The notes under the pieces are model-generated. The model did no database searches, was not told the origin of the DNA, and saw only the letters and a list, made by a program, of their open reading frames with translations. The position numbers and the translations under genes are program-made. This document shows, in pieces, positions 1-11,759 of a DNA stretch of 64,000 nucleotides (positions are counted from its first letter, which is position 1; the number at the start of each line of letters is the position of its first letter). This stretch comes from Zerene cesonia (taxonomy: Eukaryota > Arthropoda > Insecta > Lepidoptera > Pieridae), in the NCBI RefSeq assembly GCF_012273895.1, contig NC_052112.1:6138001-6202000 (forward strand). The letters run 5' to 3'.

Positions 1-28
1 TAATTTTAAGGAATTGTTGGTTTTAAGA

Positions 29-155
29 GTTCCGTAACGAAGTGTAAAACGGGACCCTATTACTAAGACTTCGCTGTTCATCTGTCAGTCTGTATTTCCG
101 TCCTTCTGTCACTAATTCACCAGGCTGTATCACACGACCCGTGATAATTAATCGC
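29..155 (+). repeat. Interspersed repeat, family X copy 1
   Basis: The stretch contains the succession GTTCCGTA, then GGGACCCTATTACTAAGACT, then CGCTGTTC, then repeated CTGTC/CCGTCC words and CACCAGGCTGTATC. I know this order from a very common dispersed element of moth and butterfly genomes. Degenerate relatives occur at 9488-9600 and, inverted, at 32219-32300. It lies just beyond the 3' end of the minus-strand gene at 316-2312. The class (LINE tail or non-autonomous DNA element) cannot be decided here. Confidence 0.6.
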
Positions 156-208
156 TTCAAATTTCGGAGATGATATATTTATGTTGGCAATTTCATAAAA
201 TACCGATT

Positions 209-214
209 TTTATT
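209..214 (-). other. Poly(A) signal of the 141-aa secreted-protein gene
   Basis: AATAAA read on the minus strand, about 100 nt past the stop codon at 316-318. It is the first canonical signal downstream of that gene. Confidence 0.5.
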
Positions 215-315
215 GCAGTGAAATAGCCAATGTGCAATCAAATAATTTAATTCAACGAATTAAACAAAACATTGAACATTCAATGAAGTTTTCTGTTTTT
301 GCTTATTGTTAAGAA

Positions 316-2312
316 CTATGGTTTATATCTAAAAACGACGCTTCGACGATCAGGATATGAAACTCGGGATTCACCAGCGACTTGTGCACGAAGTGCGTCC
401 AAGCTTTGCCACAGCTGTTGCATTTGACCGAAAATAATTACTTCTAGCCGCTGCACAGCACTGTGAAGCTCTCCTGAAAAAAGATATAATGTGTCAAATA
501 AAGGAGCGTTAGTAAAACTGTCTCGATTTCTTATTTTTAAATCTCAGACCAATAAAACCGTCTTCTACGATTGTTGGTTGACTTTTAATTAAAATATACA
601 TGCATCCTTCATGCTAAATCAAACGGCGAAATATCAGGAAAGGAAACATTTATGTGGCTATCTGCGGATGGATCATGAGAAAGATGCTAACATATTAGTT
701 CCTCGACTTATTTTTAGTTGTGTATAAATACATTAGCTCTTTACTCTATGAAGATATAAACTGTACTACTAAAACAAATTAATGTACGTTTAAATAATCC
801 TATTTAATTCGAAATGTATCTCAAGTGTCTACATTTCCTTAAAGTCTTGTCTATTAAACATTTAAATTATGTACGTATAGCTTCCGCGTAACTGTAAGAT
901 TTAGGAGCTTTGATTCGCACATTTTCATCATCAGATCATTTTGCTATTGACCAATAAGTGTTGAAAGAAAAAGCAACTCACTTGAAGTAACGACGCCGTG
1001 TAGTCGTCTTGTTATCGTTGCATTAGCAGTAGCGTTAACTTCCTGTGTTTTCACGGAGCACATGGCTCGCGCTTCTTCGCGGGGTCCACTGCCGTGGTAC
1101 GTTGCATTCCGCACCTCTATGAATGGCTGCTTATGTTCGTTACTTACAGTGTAATGAGGTCCGTGCTCTGAAATACAAAATAAATTAAATTAAAATATTT
1201 AACTTTACTTTTACCTTTACCTTTAAAAAATCGGTTCATCCGTTTGGGAGCTACGATGCACAGATAGAAACACACACAGGCAGACACATCAAACTAATAA
1301 CACTGAGTTAAAGGACAGTGATAAGATAGTTTAAGATAAAATTTCTAAAAAATATGAAAAAAACGATCCAGAGGCGAAATTATTATATATAACTGAACCA
1401 TTGCGTCTGTACAATCTCGAGGTCTCCATCAAAAATTAGTATGTCCAGTATTACATTTATCATTTAAAATGGTTACTGCTTTTATGACGGTGTGTTCTTT
1501 GTGGTGGCAAATATAAAATGCATTTCTATTTCGCTGTGTTTCCTACCTTTTTGAGATGTCACTACGCTTATGCCTTCAAATTTCGAATCGTTATTGATTT
1601 GGGCAAAAAGTAAATACACAGATGATAAGCCACAAAAGAAAATATATTCGAATTTACAAAACTCCTTGTTTTAAGTCGACTATAAACCTCCTGTTCTTGT
1701 TAGGTACCTTTATGATTTTCTATTTAATATCAATCCAGTGATTAAGGCTTTTTTTATTTGTATCCATGAATGAAATATGAATGAACTTATTCAACGCCTC
1801 ACGCAAGTACCTACACAAAACTTATCAGCTTAATCGCAACCGGACATATGGCGTACGGACTACCAAATATTTGTTAACGATTAGAAATAACAAAACAAAA
1901 AAAAACTACAAATGTGTATAAAACTACGTGTGCTCTTAATAGAAAGATAATCTCAGCCATAAACTACCTATTTTGTATATATTTATTTTTTATATTAGGT
2001 AAATGTTTTTTTTTAATTATATATGTAAATGTTAATATTTTTGCAAGACAAGACATTTTTTCGTATGTCTTGTCTACTTAAAATTTATCTAAATTATCTA
2101 AATTAAAAAAAATACTTAAATACTAAATTAAAGAAAATTAAACTAATGAAAATGATTTCCACTGAAACTGTTTATTATGTACGCTACGGAAATCTAAATA
2201 TCCTAAATTTAATCCGTTTTGAGTACTTACGATAAGGATTTGCAGGCCCGGGAAGCACGTGAGTCAGAACAGTGAAAGTGAAAAACACCAAATACATAAC
2301 AATTTGCCACAT
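316..2312 (-). CDS. Unrecognised secreted glycoprotein-like protein, 141 aa, three exons
   Basis: I assembled this from three minus-strand exons: 2312-2231, 1167-982 and 473-316. Donors are GTAAGT and GTGAGT, acceptors TTTCAG, and the junction phases (1, 1) keep one open frame from ATG to TAG (142 codons with stop). Residues 1 to about 20 are a hydrophobic signal peptide beginning MWQIVMYLVFF. The mature part has three N-glycosylation sequons NAT (near residues 48, 72 and 76), a single cysteine (C64) and a Gln/Leu-rich stretch at 90-122 that could form an amphipathic helix. An in-line TATA box and initiator lie upstream, which supports a real gene. The family is not recognised. It is likely secreted; no function is inferred. 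Confidence 0.82.
1200..1310 (+). repeat. LINE-tail-like interspersed fragment
   Basis: The stretch reads AATCGGTTCATCCGTTTGGG, then GAGCTACGATGC, then AGATAGAAACACACACAGGC and AGACAC. Phrases of this type end many RTE-like LINE copies in insects. It lies inside intron 1 of the 141-aa gene. The assignment rests on pattern memory only. Confidence 0.45.
2046..2075. repeat. Perfect inverted repeat, 11-bp arms, 8-nt loop
   Basis: Arms at 2046-2056 and 2065-2075 are exact reverse complements, with a T-rich loop between. It sits in intron 1 of the minus-strand secreted-protein gene. Confidence 0.8.
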
Positions 2313-2438
2313 TTCCAAAATCTAACAATACTCTCTATTACAAGAAACTATATCAAAAGCATCGTATAATATAAATTTTCGTAATGTATTTAAAAAAATA
2401 TTTCAAGTCGCTGCTACTAAAGACGCGTCGAAGTGATC

Positions 2439-2470
2439 ACTGAACTAGATGAAATCTGGGGGAATAAATA
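2439..2470 (-). promoter_or_regulatory. Core promoter (TATA plus Inr) of the 141-aa secreted-protein gene
   Basis: On the minus strand TATTTATT occupies 2470-2463 and the arthropod initiator TCAGT lies at 2443-2439, with its A at 2441. The first T of the TATA element is 29 nt upstream of that A, the textbook spacing. This gives a 5' UTR of about 129 nt before the ATG at 2312. Confidence 0.65.
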
Positions 2471-3949
2471 GCATCGGCTGGATGAACCACGGAAGCCGTC
2501 TATAGCTAAGTATAGTAATACGGTATATGTGCTACCTGTGCTTCAATGATGAAGTCATATTTCACATTAAATTAAAACGTACTTTACCCATGTTTCGAGC
2601 AACATTTATTTTGGAGTTAAAATTATGCTCAACTGTGGCACAGAACATTATGCTGCTGGGAAAAAATGACTAGTATATAAGTATATGGAAACCTTTAGGT
2701 TCTTCTATAGTAGAAAAATTATATGAAGAAGGCATGTTTTAGAGGAAATAAATTTGTTTTACTTGATATCGATAGGTGATGTATGTGTAAATACCCCATA
2801 GTAGTATACCTACTGTGTATATCCTGAATAGAAACTCTCAACCACCATTTTAGACTATGAATTATACCTTTAGTTTCTTGACCAACGATAGAAGTAATAT
2901 CCAGTTGAGTAAAAGAAAATTTCGTTTTCAAAATCCGCAATTTAGGGCAATAGTACAATTAACCCGCTAACGAATTTTGCAGGGCGAGTCGAAAGCAGAT
3001 GTAGTGCGAACAATTTATGAACTTTTCATGTCAATTGCTAACTAGAACTTCGATTACCAGATAAACATTGAAAACATTTAGCTACAAATAAATACGCCTG
3101 AATTTATTTTTCGCAAATTCTTTTTATTGGCAGATGCTTATATTAGTGGAATTTATAATAATTAAAGTTTAGTAATTGGGTATTACTAGCCGCACATTAT
3201 TATTAAAATAAAGCAAAATAAATTAAATAATGTTTATTTGCTAAAGACACAGTAGCTTCGAAAAGGGTTATGAAAATTTTAAAGGAAAATCTTGCGATTA
3301 TTTGCTATAAAAAATAAAATGAGGGAATATCCCTTATTCATATTTCAAAACACTTTAATTTGTAAGGACTAAATTTAAATTTTTAGTTTTATAGCATTGA
3401 AATTCTCTTCGTCAGGCTATTTCAGTGAAAATGTGACTGAAAAAAATGTAATAATTAGGAGGTAGGTTATATTACACCACCTCCTGGTCAACTAGGAGAA
3501 GAAAATAGATAAAACTTTACAAGTAGGTAAATAAAAACGTTTTATAAACATTAATTTTTAACAGGATCACTTTCATGGGCGATAAAATAAGAAAATTGCT
3601 GTTTCACTCCGTTAAATCCATATAAGGTGACAAAAAATATGTATTTAAATAAGTATTGGTTTTAAATGATGTCTTACGATACAGACGTCACTTAATTATT
3701 CCTGGTGTTTCCTTTCGTCACGCTCCATTTGTGTGATCAGCTATTGACCTATATTAAACCATAAAACCAATCTACTCGTTCATTTACGTATTTGTTTTTT
3801 CAGATGAACATCGTTAACGAACAATTAACCTTTTGTAGAAAAGAGAAGCATGGTCCGAAAGTGTTTATAAGTCATTGGGAGCATTAGATTTACAACATTC
3901 AATTATAATATAAGTACTCTTTTAGATATGTAGGGAGTTTATCTTTAAT

Positions 3950-4016
3950 ATTTAACCACCATCTTAATTACTTATTACAATTATTATTATTTAACCACCA
4001 TCTTAATTACTTATTA
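3950..4016. repeat. Tandem duplication, 28-bp unit at 39-bp spacing
   Basis: The segment beginning ATTTAACCACCATC occurs at 3950-3977 and again at 3989-4016 with no differences seen. The spacer is short and AT-rich. Confidence 0.8.
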
Positions 4017-4030
4017 ATTATAAAAAAGTA

Positions 4031-4057
4031 TACATACATGCATACATACATACATAT
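4031..4057. repeat. CATA microsatellite
   Basis: Several consecutive CATA/CATG tetramers. Confidence 0.75.
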
Positions 4058-4692
4058 ACCTGTAAAAGTTAAGAGCTGTCCAAAGATGAGTAAAAATGAT
4101 TCTTTGCATATCTTACACAACCTTGCCATTTGACCATTATTTCGAAGCTTAAGCAATAAGCTGCATGTTCTTATACGTCTAACACACTTTATCCATTCTA
4201 AGTAAATTTTATTATCAGAAGTGTGAGATGGGAGTGGTGATATGCCGCTAGAATTAATCCACCGCATCAAAAATTGTGTCAAGGATACGAATACATGGCG
4301 AATGGTGCCCATTGTTGCTAGTCCTTTATAATCATGGGAAATTAATTCAATTAGATAGATGTATTCATTTCTGGCTACATTTCAATAGCTAAAAACTATT
4401 TCATGAAATTTAGTTAACTTGGGTTCTGCACATTGATTAACTTGTGTCTTCAGTCTATGTATATACACATATTATGCATATTTACCTATTGTATGGTATC
4501 TAGACTTAGTTTAACACACAGACTCAGAGTAATAAAAAATTAAATAAAAGAGTAAATTGCAGCCGCTTTACTACGGTCAGATTCTTAAATAGATTTCAAC
4601 TATGTGCTGATAAGAAATCCTAATTTCGAAACTAGATGATAATAGAAACAAGTTAATCAATTACTTGAAATTTCATGGCCAGTGTTACGTGA

Positions 4693-4725
4693 TATATAAT
4701 CCATAGGTCTTTCCAGGACAGATCA
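4693..4725 (+). promoter_or_regulatory. Core promoter (TATA plus Inr) of the first TULIP-type gene
   Basis: TATATAAT at 4693-4700 is followed by TCACTG with its A at 4725, 32 nt from the first T. This fits the TATA-initiator spacing of arthropods and predicts a 30-nt 5' UTR before the ATG at 4755. Confidence 0.6.
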
Positions 4726-4754
4726 CTGTGTAAACATACTTAAAAACCGTTACG

Positions 4755-7700
4755 ATGAATATTCTTCTACTGACGTTACTCACAGCAACTATAAACACAA
4801 GTGGTACGTGCTAATTGCGTTTTATATGTCTTCGTAATAATTGAATTTAGTTTGAGCGTTACGTGGGTTTAAGCCGTAGTAGGTATATCACAGGGATCTT
4901 ATTGCTACCGTAAAATTTACCTTTAGCATTTGGTATAGATAGAGTTTTAAGAATAATGAATACAATGTAATTAGTGTGATAATTGTATATAGAGTGTAGA
5001 TACTGCCCGAATATAAATATGTAGATACATTCAGCGCCGGCGGAAACTTACGTTGAGGGTAGATTCAAAACTTCTAATGACGCTTTTCGATAGAGACATC
5101 GCTATCGCTCCACTCGCTCTACCCTCAGAACTATTATATTCAAACAAAATATTTCTTATATTCTCGCTTACTAACGCCTTTTATTAACGCAGATCAGACA
5201 TTANNNNNNNNNNNNNNNNNNNNNNNNNNNNNNNNNNNNNNNNNNNNNNNNNNNNNNNNNNNNNNNNNNNNNNNNNNNNNNNNNNNNNNNNNNNNNNNNN
5301 NNNNNNNNNNNNNNNNNNNNNNNNNNNNNNNNNNNNNNNNNNNNNNNNNNNNNNNNNNNNNNNNNNNNNNNNNNNNNNNNNNNNNNNNNNNNNNNNNNNN
5401 NNNNNNNNNNNNNNNNNNNNNNNNNNNNNNNNNNNNNNNNNNNNNNNNNNNNNNNNNNNNNNNNNNNNNNNNNNNNNNNNNNNNNNNNNNNNNNNNNNNN
5501 NNNNNNNNNNNNNNNNNNNNNNNNNNNNNNNNNNNNNNNNNNNNNNNNNNNNNNNNNNNNNNNNNNNNNNNNNNNNNNNNNNNNNNNNNNNNNNNNNNNN
5601 NNNNNNNNNNNNNNNNNNNNNNNNNNNNNNNNNNNNNNNNNNNNNNNNNNNNNNNNNNNNNNNNNNNNNNNNNNNNNNNNNNNNNNNNNNNNNNNNNNNN
5701 NNNNNNNNNNNNNNNNNNNNNNNNNNNNNNNNNNNNNNNNNNNNNNNNNNNNNNNNNNNNNNNNNNNNNNNNNNNNNNNNNNNNNNNNNNNNNNNNNNNN
5801 NNNNNNNNNNNNNNNNNNNNNNNNNNNNNNNNNNNNNNNNNNNNNNNNNNNNNNNNNNNNNNNNNNNNNNNNNNNNNNNNNNNNNNNNNNNNNNNNNNNN
5901 NNNNNNNNNNNNNNNNNNNNNNNNNNNNNNNNNNNNNNNNNNNNNNNNNNNNNNNNNNNNNNNNNNNNNNNNNNNNNNNNNNNNNNNNNNNNNNNNNNNN
6001 NNNNNNNNNNNNNNNNNNNNNNNNNNNNNNNNNNNNNNNNNNNNNNNNNNNNNNNNNNNNNNNNNNNNNNNNNNNNNNNNNNNNNNNNNNNNNNNNNNNN
6101 NNNNNNNNNNNNNNNNNNNNNNNNNNNNNNNNNNNNNNNNNNNNNNNNNNNNNNNNNNNNNNNNNNNNNNNNNNNNNNNNNNNNNNNNNNNNNNNNNNNN
6201 NNNTCAGAAATGCCCTGACACTTTAAAATAATTAATGTGAATAATAATTAAATATTTTAGCCTCAAGTCCGTTAATAGATCAGAAATACTTAAATCCGGA
6301 TGCAATGCTACGTCAACTGTTTGAAATCATGAGGCACACTATCAAAAACGGTAGTCTTGAAAGCAACGTGCCAGTCCTTGATCCAATGACATTTCTTAAG
6401 GAAGAAATAACGATCCAGACAAGTCTTATCAGGTATACTGAACTTATTAAATATAATATACCTACTTGTATGTTTAACTTTTTACAATTCCTATATATTT
6501 AATTAAATATTATATACCTAGACTAGTTTCCGCACCCATCTGCGCACTTTTTTTTTATGTCATAGCGGGCAACTGAGCTGGTGGTTCGCCTCATGGTAAA
6601 CGATCACCACCGCCCATGAACATTCGCAGAGGCTCAGACCTCTGAAAATGCGCTGCCCGCTTTTAAGGGNNNNNNNNNNCACCGTACGAAACACAATAGC
6701 AAGCTATTATTTCACGCCGGTTTTCTATGGGGGTGTGGTACTTCCCCGGTGCGAGGTGGCCCAATTCGTGCCGAAGCGTACTCGACTACCACATCAACGC
6801 AGCACAAAACAATTTTTATACAATGGTCCTTATTAAATCCTCCTCCTCAACAATCTTTATGATAAAATTTATTTGAGTGCATTTGACGGTTTTTACCAAA
6901 CTTCTAATGATATTTTAACACGTTTTACATCTGAAAATAAACCTTTACTTGGTATTTATATGGAGTATGTTTATTATATTTTAATTTCATGATATTACAC
7001 TTATTATACTTACCCATCAATTATCATTTCAGTTTACGAGCAAATCTAACAAATGGTGTTGTAAGAGGCCTAGGAGATTATCAATTAAAACGTGTAGAAT
7101 TTATTCGCGATGAGCTCGCAATTATCATTGAACTAACAATTTTGAAGTTAACTTTCGAGTCAGGTAAGAAATGTGAAAAATGAGACACGCATGTTTTAAT
7201 TACATATTTAATATAATCATAGTTATATTTATTTCTTTGTAAAATGAAACAGCTCTAGTCATAATAATATATACCCTAGTTAAATTAATTGTTGGGTTGG
7301 CTCTCTATTTATTTCTAGGTTTTATCACGAAATTTTTATCTTTAACTTTCCGTCTATTTAAATCAACTAGACTAAGAAGCAGAAAATGAAAAATATTAGA
7401 TGGGAAAGAAAATGATAAATGTTTATACTTTATAGTGAATTTAACTGACCTTGACCCCTGCAACCACCGCTGCTGTTTTACACGTTCCTAAAGATATAAT
7501 AACTTTGCTTTGTTAATTTATATGATTTTTAGATAATTACGAAATGGATGGTTTCATATTTGACAAGATACCATTATATGGTAAAGGCGAATTAAGGTTC
7601 GTTTTTTTACATTAAAATAAATAAATTGATAAGCCGGTACCTTAACATATTTTGCATTAAACTTGGTAATAATTTTTTTTTAGATTTGATATAAAAAATT

Positions 7701-9239
7701 TAGAAATATCAAGCAAGGTTTTTATAAAATCATCAAAGAACGGTAAATCAACTTTAATTGAAAATTTTGAAGACCTCAAATTCAACGTAAAGAAAATCAC
7801 GGTAAGTCTGTTTCCAGAAAAATAACACAATAAGAATCAGAAGATATAATCAAAATTATCAAGGGCATGCTGATAACGTAATAGTATTATCTATTTATTC
7901 AATCAAATGATAAAAATATTATCGTTTTATCGAAAATAATAATAATAAAAGGACATCAACTAAGGTGGATACTTTAAAATTTCGTTTCTATATCGAGGCC
8001 AATGATTTCATCCTTTTAGGATACATCCTATTTTTGAAGCATCAAATCAAAAACTAAGACTTCCACTTTTTTCGTCACAGCTAGCACAGTTGTTAATTCA
8101 TTTATATGAATGAATGTTTCATTTCATTAGTTGTATAATGAATACCTATCTATATTATAATATGCACTGAATTGTTGTGAAAATACTTTACGGTCTATGT
8201 GATCTGTTTAGCTATTGATATAAAAAGGAAGGCATCATTAATCTCTCTTATTTACGATCTCATTGTAAAGTTTTATAGGCGGTGCAATAGAATGCTATGA
8301 AAATAAATTGTCGCAGCAAAATTAATGATACCTACCATGTCCAAATTGAAAACTGGAAACGTATATGTTCATATGACCGAAAAAATAATAAAATTTGTTT
8401 GTTAATTTCATTGTTATGATACTGTTCCATAAATGTATTAGGCACTTTTATTACCTTTGCCTGTATTTTTGTATGTAACGGATGTCTTTCGACACGATTT
8501 TGACCCAGTTTAAACAACCCACTTTAATTCAGACTGTACACTTTTCAAGGATCGGTGAAGTATCAGTGACGAATCATTTTTATGAGTTCGTCTTATTATC
8601 CCGATTAGGAACGCGGGGCTTAAGTATAGAATAATAATTTCCTTATATTGTACTAGACGCTCGTCTCTGCTCCGCCCCGATATCAAGATTCCTATTTTAT
8701 CCTAAGGGAACATTTAATTGGGATAAAAAAATATACTTAAGTCAGCTCATATCCTGTCTGCTTACCAAATTTCCTCAAAATCCGTTCAGGAGTTTCAGTA
8801 GTTTGATTGACGGGCAAACATCCAAACAAACTTTCACATTTATAATATTAGGGTGATTATACTACTTGCTACAGTTGGTATCCGTCTTTCAATAGAACGC
8901 GTTTTACCTAGTTAGAACTAGTTGTCTAAATACATTCTTACTAGGGACAACGAGACTATATTTTCTCTATACTAGATAGAACTATACTGTATTTTAATTT
9001 CAACTTATTTATTTTCAACTTACGCTAAATATTATATGCCTATATTTTTATTCCAGTCTCACACGGAGTTCGACAACAACGCAGACTGCATAATTAATAA
9101 CATAGTTAAAGATGTTCTGGCTTCTTATTTTACAAGATTCAATAAATTCATAGGAAAAGTGTATAGTCCCCAGATCCAAAAGATTTTAAATCCATTTTTA
9201 GATAAATTTGATTCGTGGAGAATCATATCTAGTTTATAA
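4755..9239 (+). CDS. Secreted TULIP-type lipid-binding protein (JHBP/takeout or group-7 allergen-like), copy 1, 238 aa
   Basis: Six exons: 4755-4803, 6261-6432, 7033-7163, 7533-7596, 7684-7801 and 9057-9239. All introns are GT-AG and junction phases 1, 2, 1, 2, 0 give 239 codons with stop TAA. Residues 1 to about 17 (MNILLLTLLTATINTSA) are a signal peptide. Later landmarks are a VLDPM segment at the N-terminal repeat, GLGDYQLKRVEF, IPLYGKGELRFDI and a C-terminal LNPFLDKFDSW. Members of this superfamily are secreted, elongated lipid carriers; the ligand here is unknown. The pair of N-terminal cysteines typical of JHBP/takeout proteins is absent, which makes a group-7 allergen-like subfamily more likely. 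The 1000-N gap lies in intron 1, and the exon phases match across it. It is a tandem paralogue of 11760-14100, with exons 3 and 4 of identical length. Confidence 0.88.
5204..6203. other. Assembly gap of 1000 N
   Basis: The run of exactly 1000 N is a conventional placeholder, so the true length is unknown. It falls in intron 1 of the first TULIP-type gene. Confidence 0.99.
6548..6795 (+). repeat. SINE-like interspersed repeat, copy A (interrupted by a 10-N gap)
   Basis: The copy begins with a T run and ATGTCATAGCGGGCAACTGA, continues with GGTAAACGATCACCACCGCC and CATGAACATTCGCAGAGGC, and ends with CTTCCCCGGTGCGAG and GTGCCGAAGCGTACTCGACT. Degenerate copies occur at 10018-10303, 12600-12790, 21948-22230 and 48878-49095. 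I take it as a dispersed short retroelement common in Lepidoptera; the exact family name is not asserted. It lies in intron 2 of the first TULIP-type gene, and 10 N at 6670-6679 interrupt it. Confidence 0.75.
6670..6679. other. Assembly gap of 10 N
   Basis: Ten N inside SINE-like copy A, probably a repeat-induced local assembly failure. Confidence 0.99.
8600..8860 (+). repeat. LINE 3'-end-like fragment
   Basis: The stretch contains TCCTAAGGGAAC, then CTGCTTACCAAATTTC, AAAATCCGTTCAGGAGTTTC and ACGGGCAAACATCCAAACAA, ending in TTTATAATATTAGGGTG. That order is typical of RTE-like LINE tails in Lepidoptera. It lies in the last intron of the first TULIP-type gene. Confidence 0.6.
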
Positions 9240-9295
9240 TTAAGAAAAAAATACCACCTTTATGTTCCTATTCCTTATTATTATTTCATAGCTTT

Positions 9296-9301
9296 AATAA
9301 A
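9296..9301 (+). other. Poly(A) signal of TULIP-type gene copy 1
   Basis: AATAAA 57 nt after the stop codon at 9237-9239. Confidence 0.75.
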
Positions 9302-9487
9302 TAAATATTACCTACTGATACCTACTGATAGTGTTTTTTTTTTCATCACTATTAAGTTGTTGTAAACATAATGTACACATTTAACAAACGTTGATAAATA
9401 TTTTATTGGTAGTACGTACCTGTAAGATAAAAGAAGAACTGAGTTGTACAGGAATCAATGGTAGACTGTCTATACGCAGCCCCTTGT

Positions 9488-9600
9488 TAGGATTCTGTAC
9501 CGAATCGGTAAAAACTTATTACTTAAACCTCGTGGTTGTCTTTCTATATGTTTGTCTGTCTGTCTAAATATCTACCTAAGTATTTTTCGTATTTTCCGAA
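9488..9600 (+). repeat. Interspersed repeat, family X copy 2 (degenerate)
   Basis: TTAGGATTCTGTACCGAATC and GGTAAAAACTTATTACTTAA are followed by TTTGTCTGTCTGTC. This parallels the element at 29-155 with many substitutions. Confidence 0.45.
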
Positions 9601-10017
9601 TTAATAAATGGCGCTTCTTGCCGCCACCTTTCGTATCGTAGTAGGTATGTCACTTTGACCCAAACTAGCTACATTGACTTCAACTTTCTACGCTAGATTA
9701 TGTAGTTGTAGTAGCAACCTACCTTAACTTGTTTGATAGCTCCCATGAAAATGGACGTATATAAAAGAACTTGACAATTGCATCCTCTGGAGTTTTTAAA
9801 ACAGACACGGGGCTATGACTCTGATTGAATTCGACCCAGAAGAAAAAAAGGAACAACAAATTTACAAGCGATTTAGAGTCGGGAAGTGGAAGGCGAAGGT
9901 CTTCAATAGGTTAAAACGCTATGTTTATTGATATTTTTGTCCTACACAAGTCCTACGCAAAAAAGTTGACTGTCGATGGTGCCGGTTATTAAAAAATCTA
10001 CACTTGTATTTACTCAG

Positions 10018-10303
10018 AAGCTGGGACGCCTGATGGTAGGCGTCCAACAACACTCCATAAACATTTGAAGAGGTCTTACGTCTCTAAAATGTGGACCTTC
10101 GAAGATAAAGAAAACATTGATGAGGGGAATAAGGGGAAGCATAGGGAAGTGTATAAGAATAATAGCCTCCGGCTACTCGATTCGCAATACAAAACAAAAT
10201 AGCAATAGCATGTTGCTATTTCTCGCCGATCTTGTTTGAAGGGATGGTAATTTGCGGTACGAGCTGGGCGAACTTTTGCTGAAGCATGCTCGATTCCCAT
10301 ATT
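10018..10303 (+). repeat. SINE-like interspersed repeat, copy B (degenerate)
   Basis: It shows the same order of landmarks as copy A: CTGATGGTAGGCG, CATTTGAAGAGG, AATAAGGGGAAG, GCCTCCGGCT, GCGGTACGAGCTGG and GAAGCATGCTCGATTCCCAT. It is strongly diverged. Confidence 0.65.
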
Positions 10304-10693
10304 TAAAAGACTACCTACTTAGGTAACTTATAAAGGCACAGCAGTCAAAATAATAAATGGTTACTATTATACTATTGTTGAGACAAACTGATTAACCAAA
10401 AACCGCATAAAACTAATAATAAAACATGAATTTAGTAAATACCTCTAACTACCTATCTATGTAAATAAATTACGTATAACGTTCTTTGTCGTTTCTATTC
10501 AATAAATAATTCGAAAAGATAAAATCAGTTTTTCCATAGCAGTAGTTTATTTAACAGGATTTAACAATAAATAGTTTCATTGTTTTAAGATAATATTGAT
10601 AAATCAAGTAATTAGGTTGATTATTGTCCTATCTCTGATTTATTTGTCGGAGGTGATCGCTTATTATTCAATTAATTGTTTTTAACAGCGACC

Positions 10694-10722
10694 AGTAGAT
10701 TTTTGGCTTAAGCAACACACAG
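10694..10722 (+). other. Candidate noncoding first exon of TULIP-type gene copy 2
   Basis: The coding ATG at 11760 is preceded directly by a splice acceptor (TTACTTTCAG ending at 11758), so the leader must be spliced. The best upstream donor is CACACAG followed by GTGAGT at 10723. An initiator-like CCAGTA lies at 10692-10697, about 32 nt after TTATTATT at 10661. The exon limits are therefore a guess. Confidence 0.4.
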
Positions 10723-11759
10723 GTGAGTTTTCTCAAGATCTATATATTTCCATAAGGCATAAGAATGCGTATAGTGATACGTAAGTAAATACTTAAACTT
10801 ACCAAAGAAAATATAAAAATATGGTTTTTATTATGGCATTGCACTCTTATGTTATTTTCATATTCCACTTTTCCCTTGACCCTTGGGTGGACGTACAGGC
10901 TAAGCCAATTCATTTTAAACTATCATTTCATTGGAAATTTAATTCCTTTCATTTTTTAAAGTTTTTATATAGAGACATATGTTTTCAAAAAATATATCAC
11001 AAATAAAAATATTAGATATGTTGGGAAGTATGATTCTAAACTTCTCACCTACAGACTTAGTTACCTATTTCCATATAAATTGTACCTAACATTGCGATGA
11101 TTTTAAATTAATTATTTATAAATCCCAATCTTTTCCCTTAAAATAACAAATATCCGTAAATTGTTTAGATACTCACATTATAGGTATGTAGGAACCTAAA
11201 TGCATAGACATATTAATAATTAGTACCTAAGTGAAGAGCTTTGAGAAACTTTACTTATTAGGAGTTAGTTATATATGAGTGAATAGATGTGATAATTTAT
11301 TGTTATACCTACTATAATAGTTCATTAGTAAATAAAAAAAATATTTCAAAGTCTCATACTTAGGTACATCTCTCCATTTCATTAAATCATTTAAACAATA
11401 AAAGGTAAGTATATTTTACACGAGTATATAAATCTACATGTATCTATTTACTCAGCAGATATATACTATAGACCTACTAACTATATACAACCTATAATAT
11501 AAACAAAATTGAATACAAAGTATGGTCATTATATTTTCAGTATACCAATTATTTCTGTATTATGTTTATGACGATATAATCACGATGTTGTGAGATAATA
11601 AATCTGGCATAACGCTGTTTATTTTAAAAATATTAGGACAAAACGTTGTCATAAGAAATGTTATATATTTATATGTTTGTGTTCTGGGCTAACTTGGATA
11701 AATTTATGAATCTTTACATAGGTGCGTATATTTAAATTATTTCTGTTATTACTTTCAGA

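Larger units (their letters stand above)
2471..4692. other. Intergenic, AT-rich, no supported gene
   Basis: The spacer lies between two divergent promoters, 2439-2470 on minus and 4693-4725 on plus. It contains scattered short ORFs without homology I recognise, a 28-bp duplication at 3950-4016 and a CATA microsatellite near 4031-4057. One minus-strand ORF (4312-4007) runs into a donor-like site and is listed as a finding, but it is not called a gene. Confidence 0.6.
9302..10693. other. Spacer between the two TULIP-type genes
   Basis: No gene is supported here. The spacer holds a degenerate family X repeat (9488-9600) and SINE-like copy B (10018-10303). The 74-aa minus-strand ORF at 10300-10076 lies inside that repeat. 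Confidence 0.65.

Noticed and set aside
10076..10300. 74-aa minus-strand ORF
   Set aside because: It lies wholly within SINE-like copy B.
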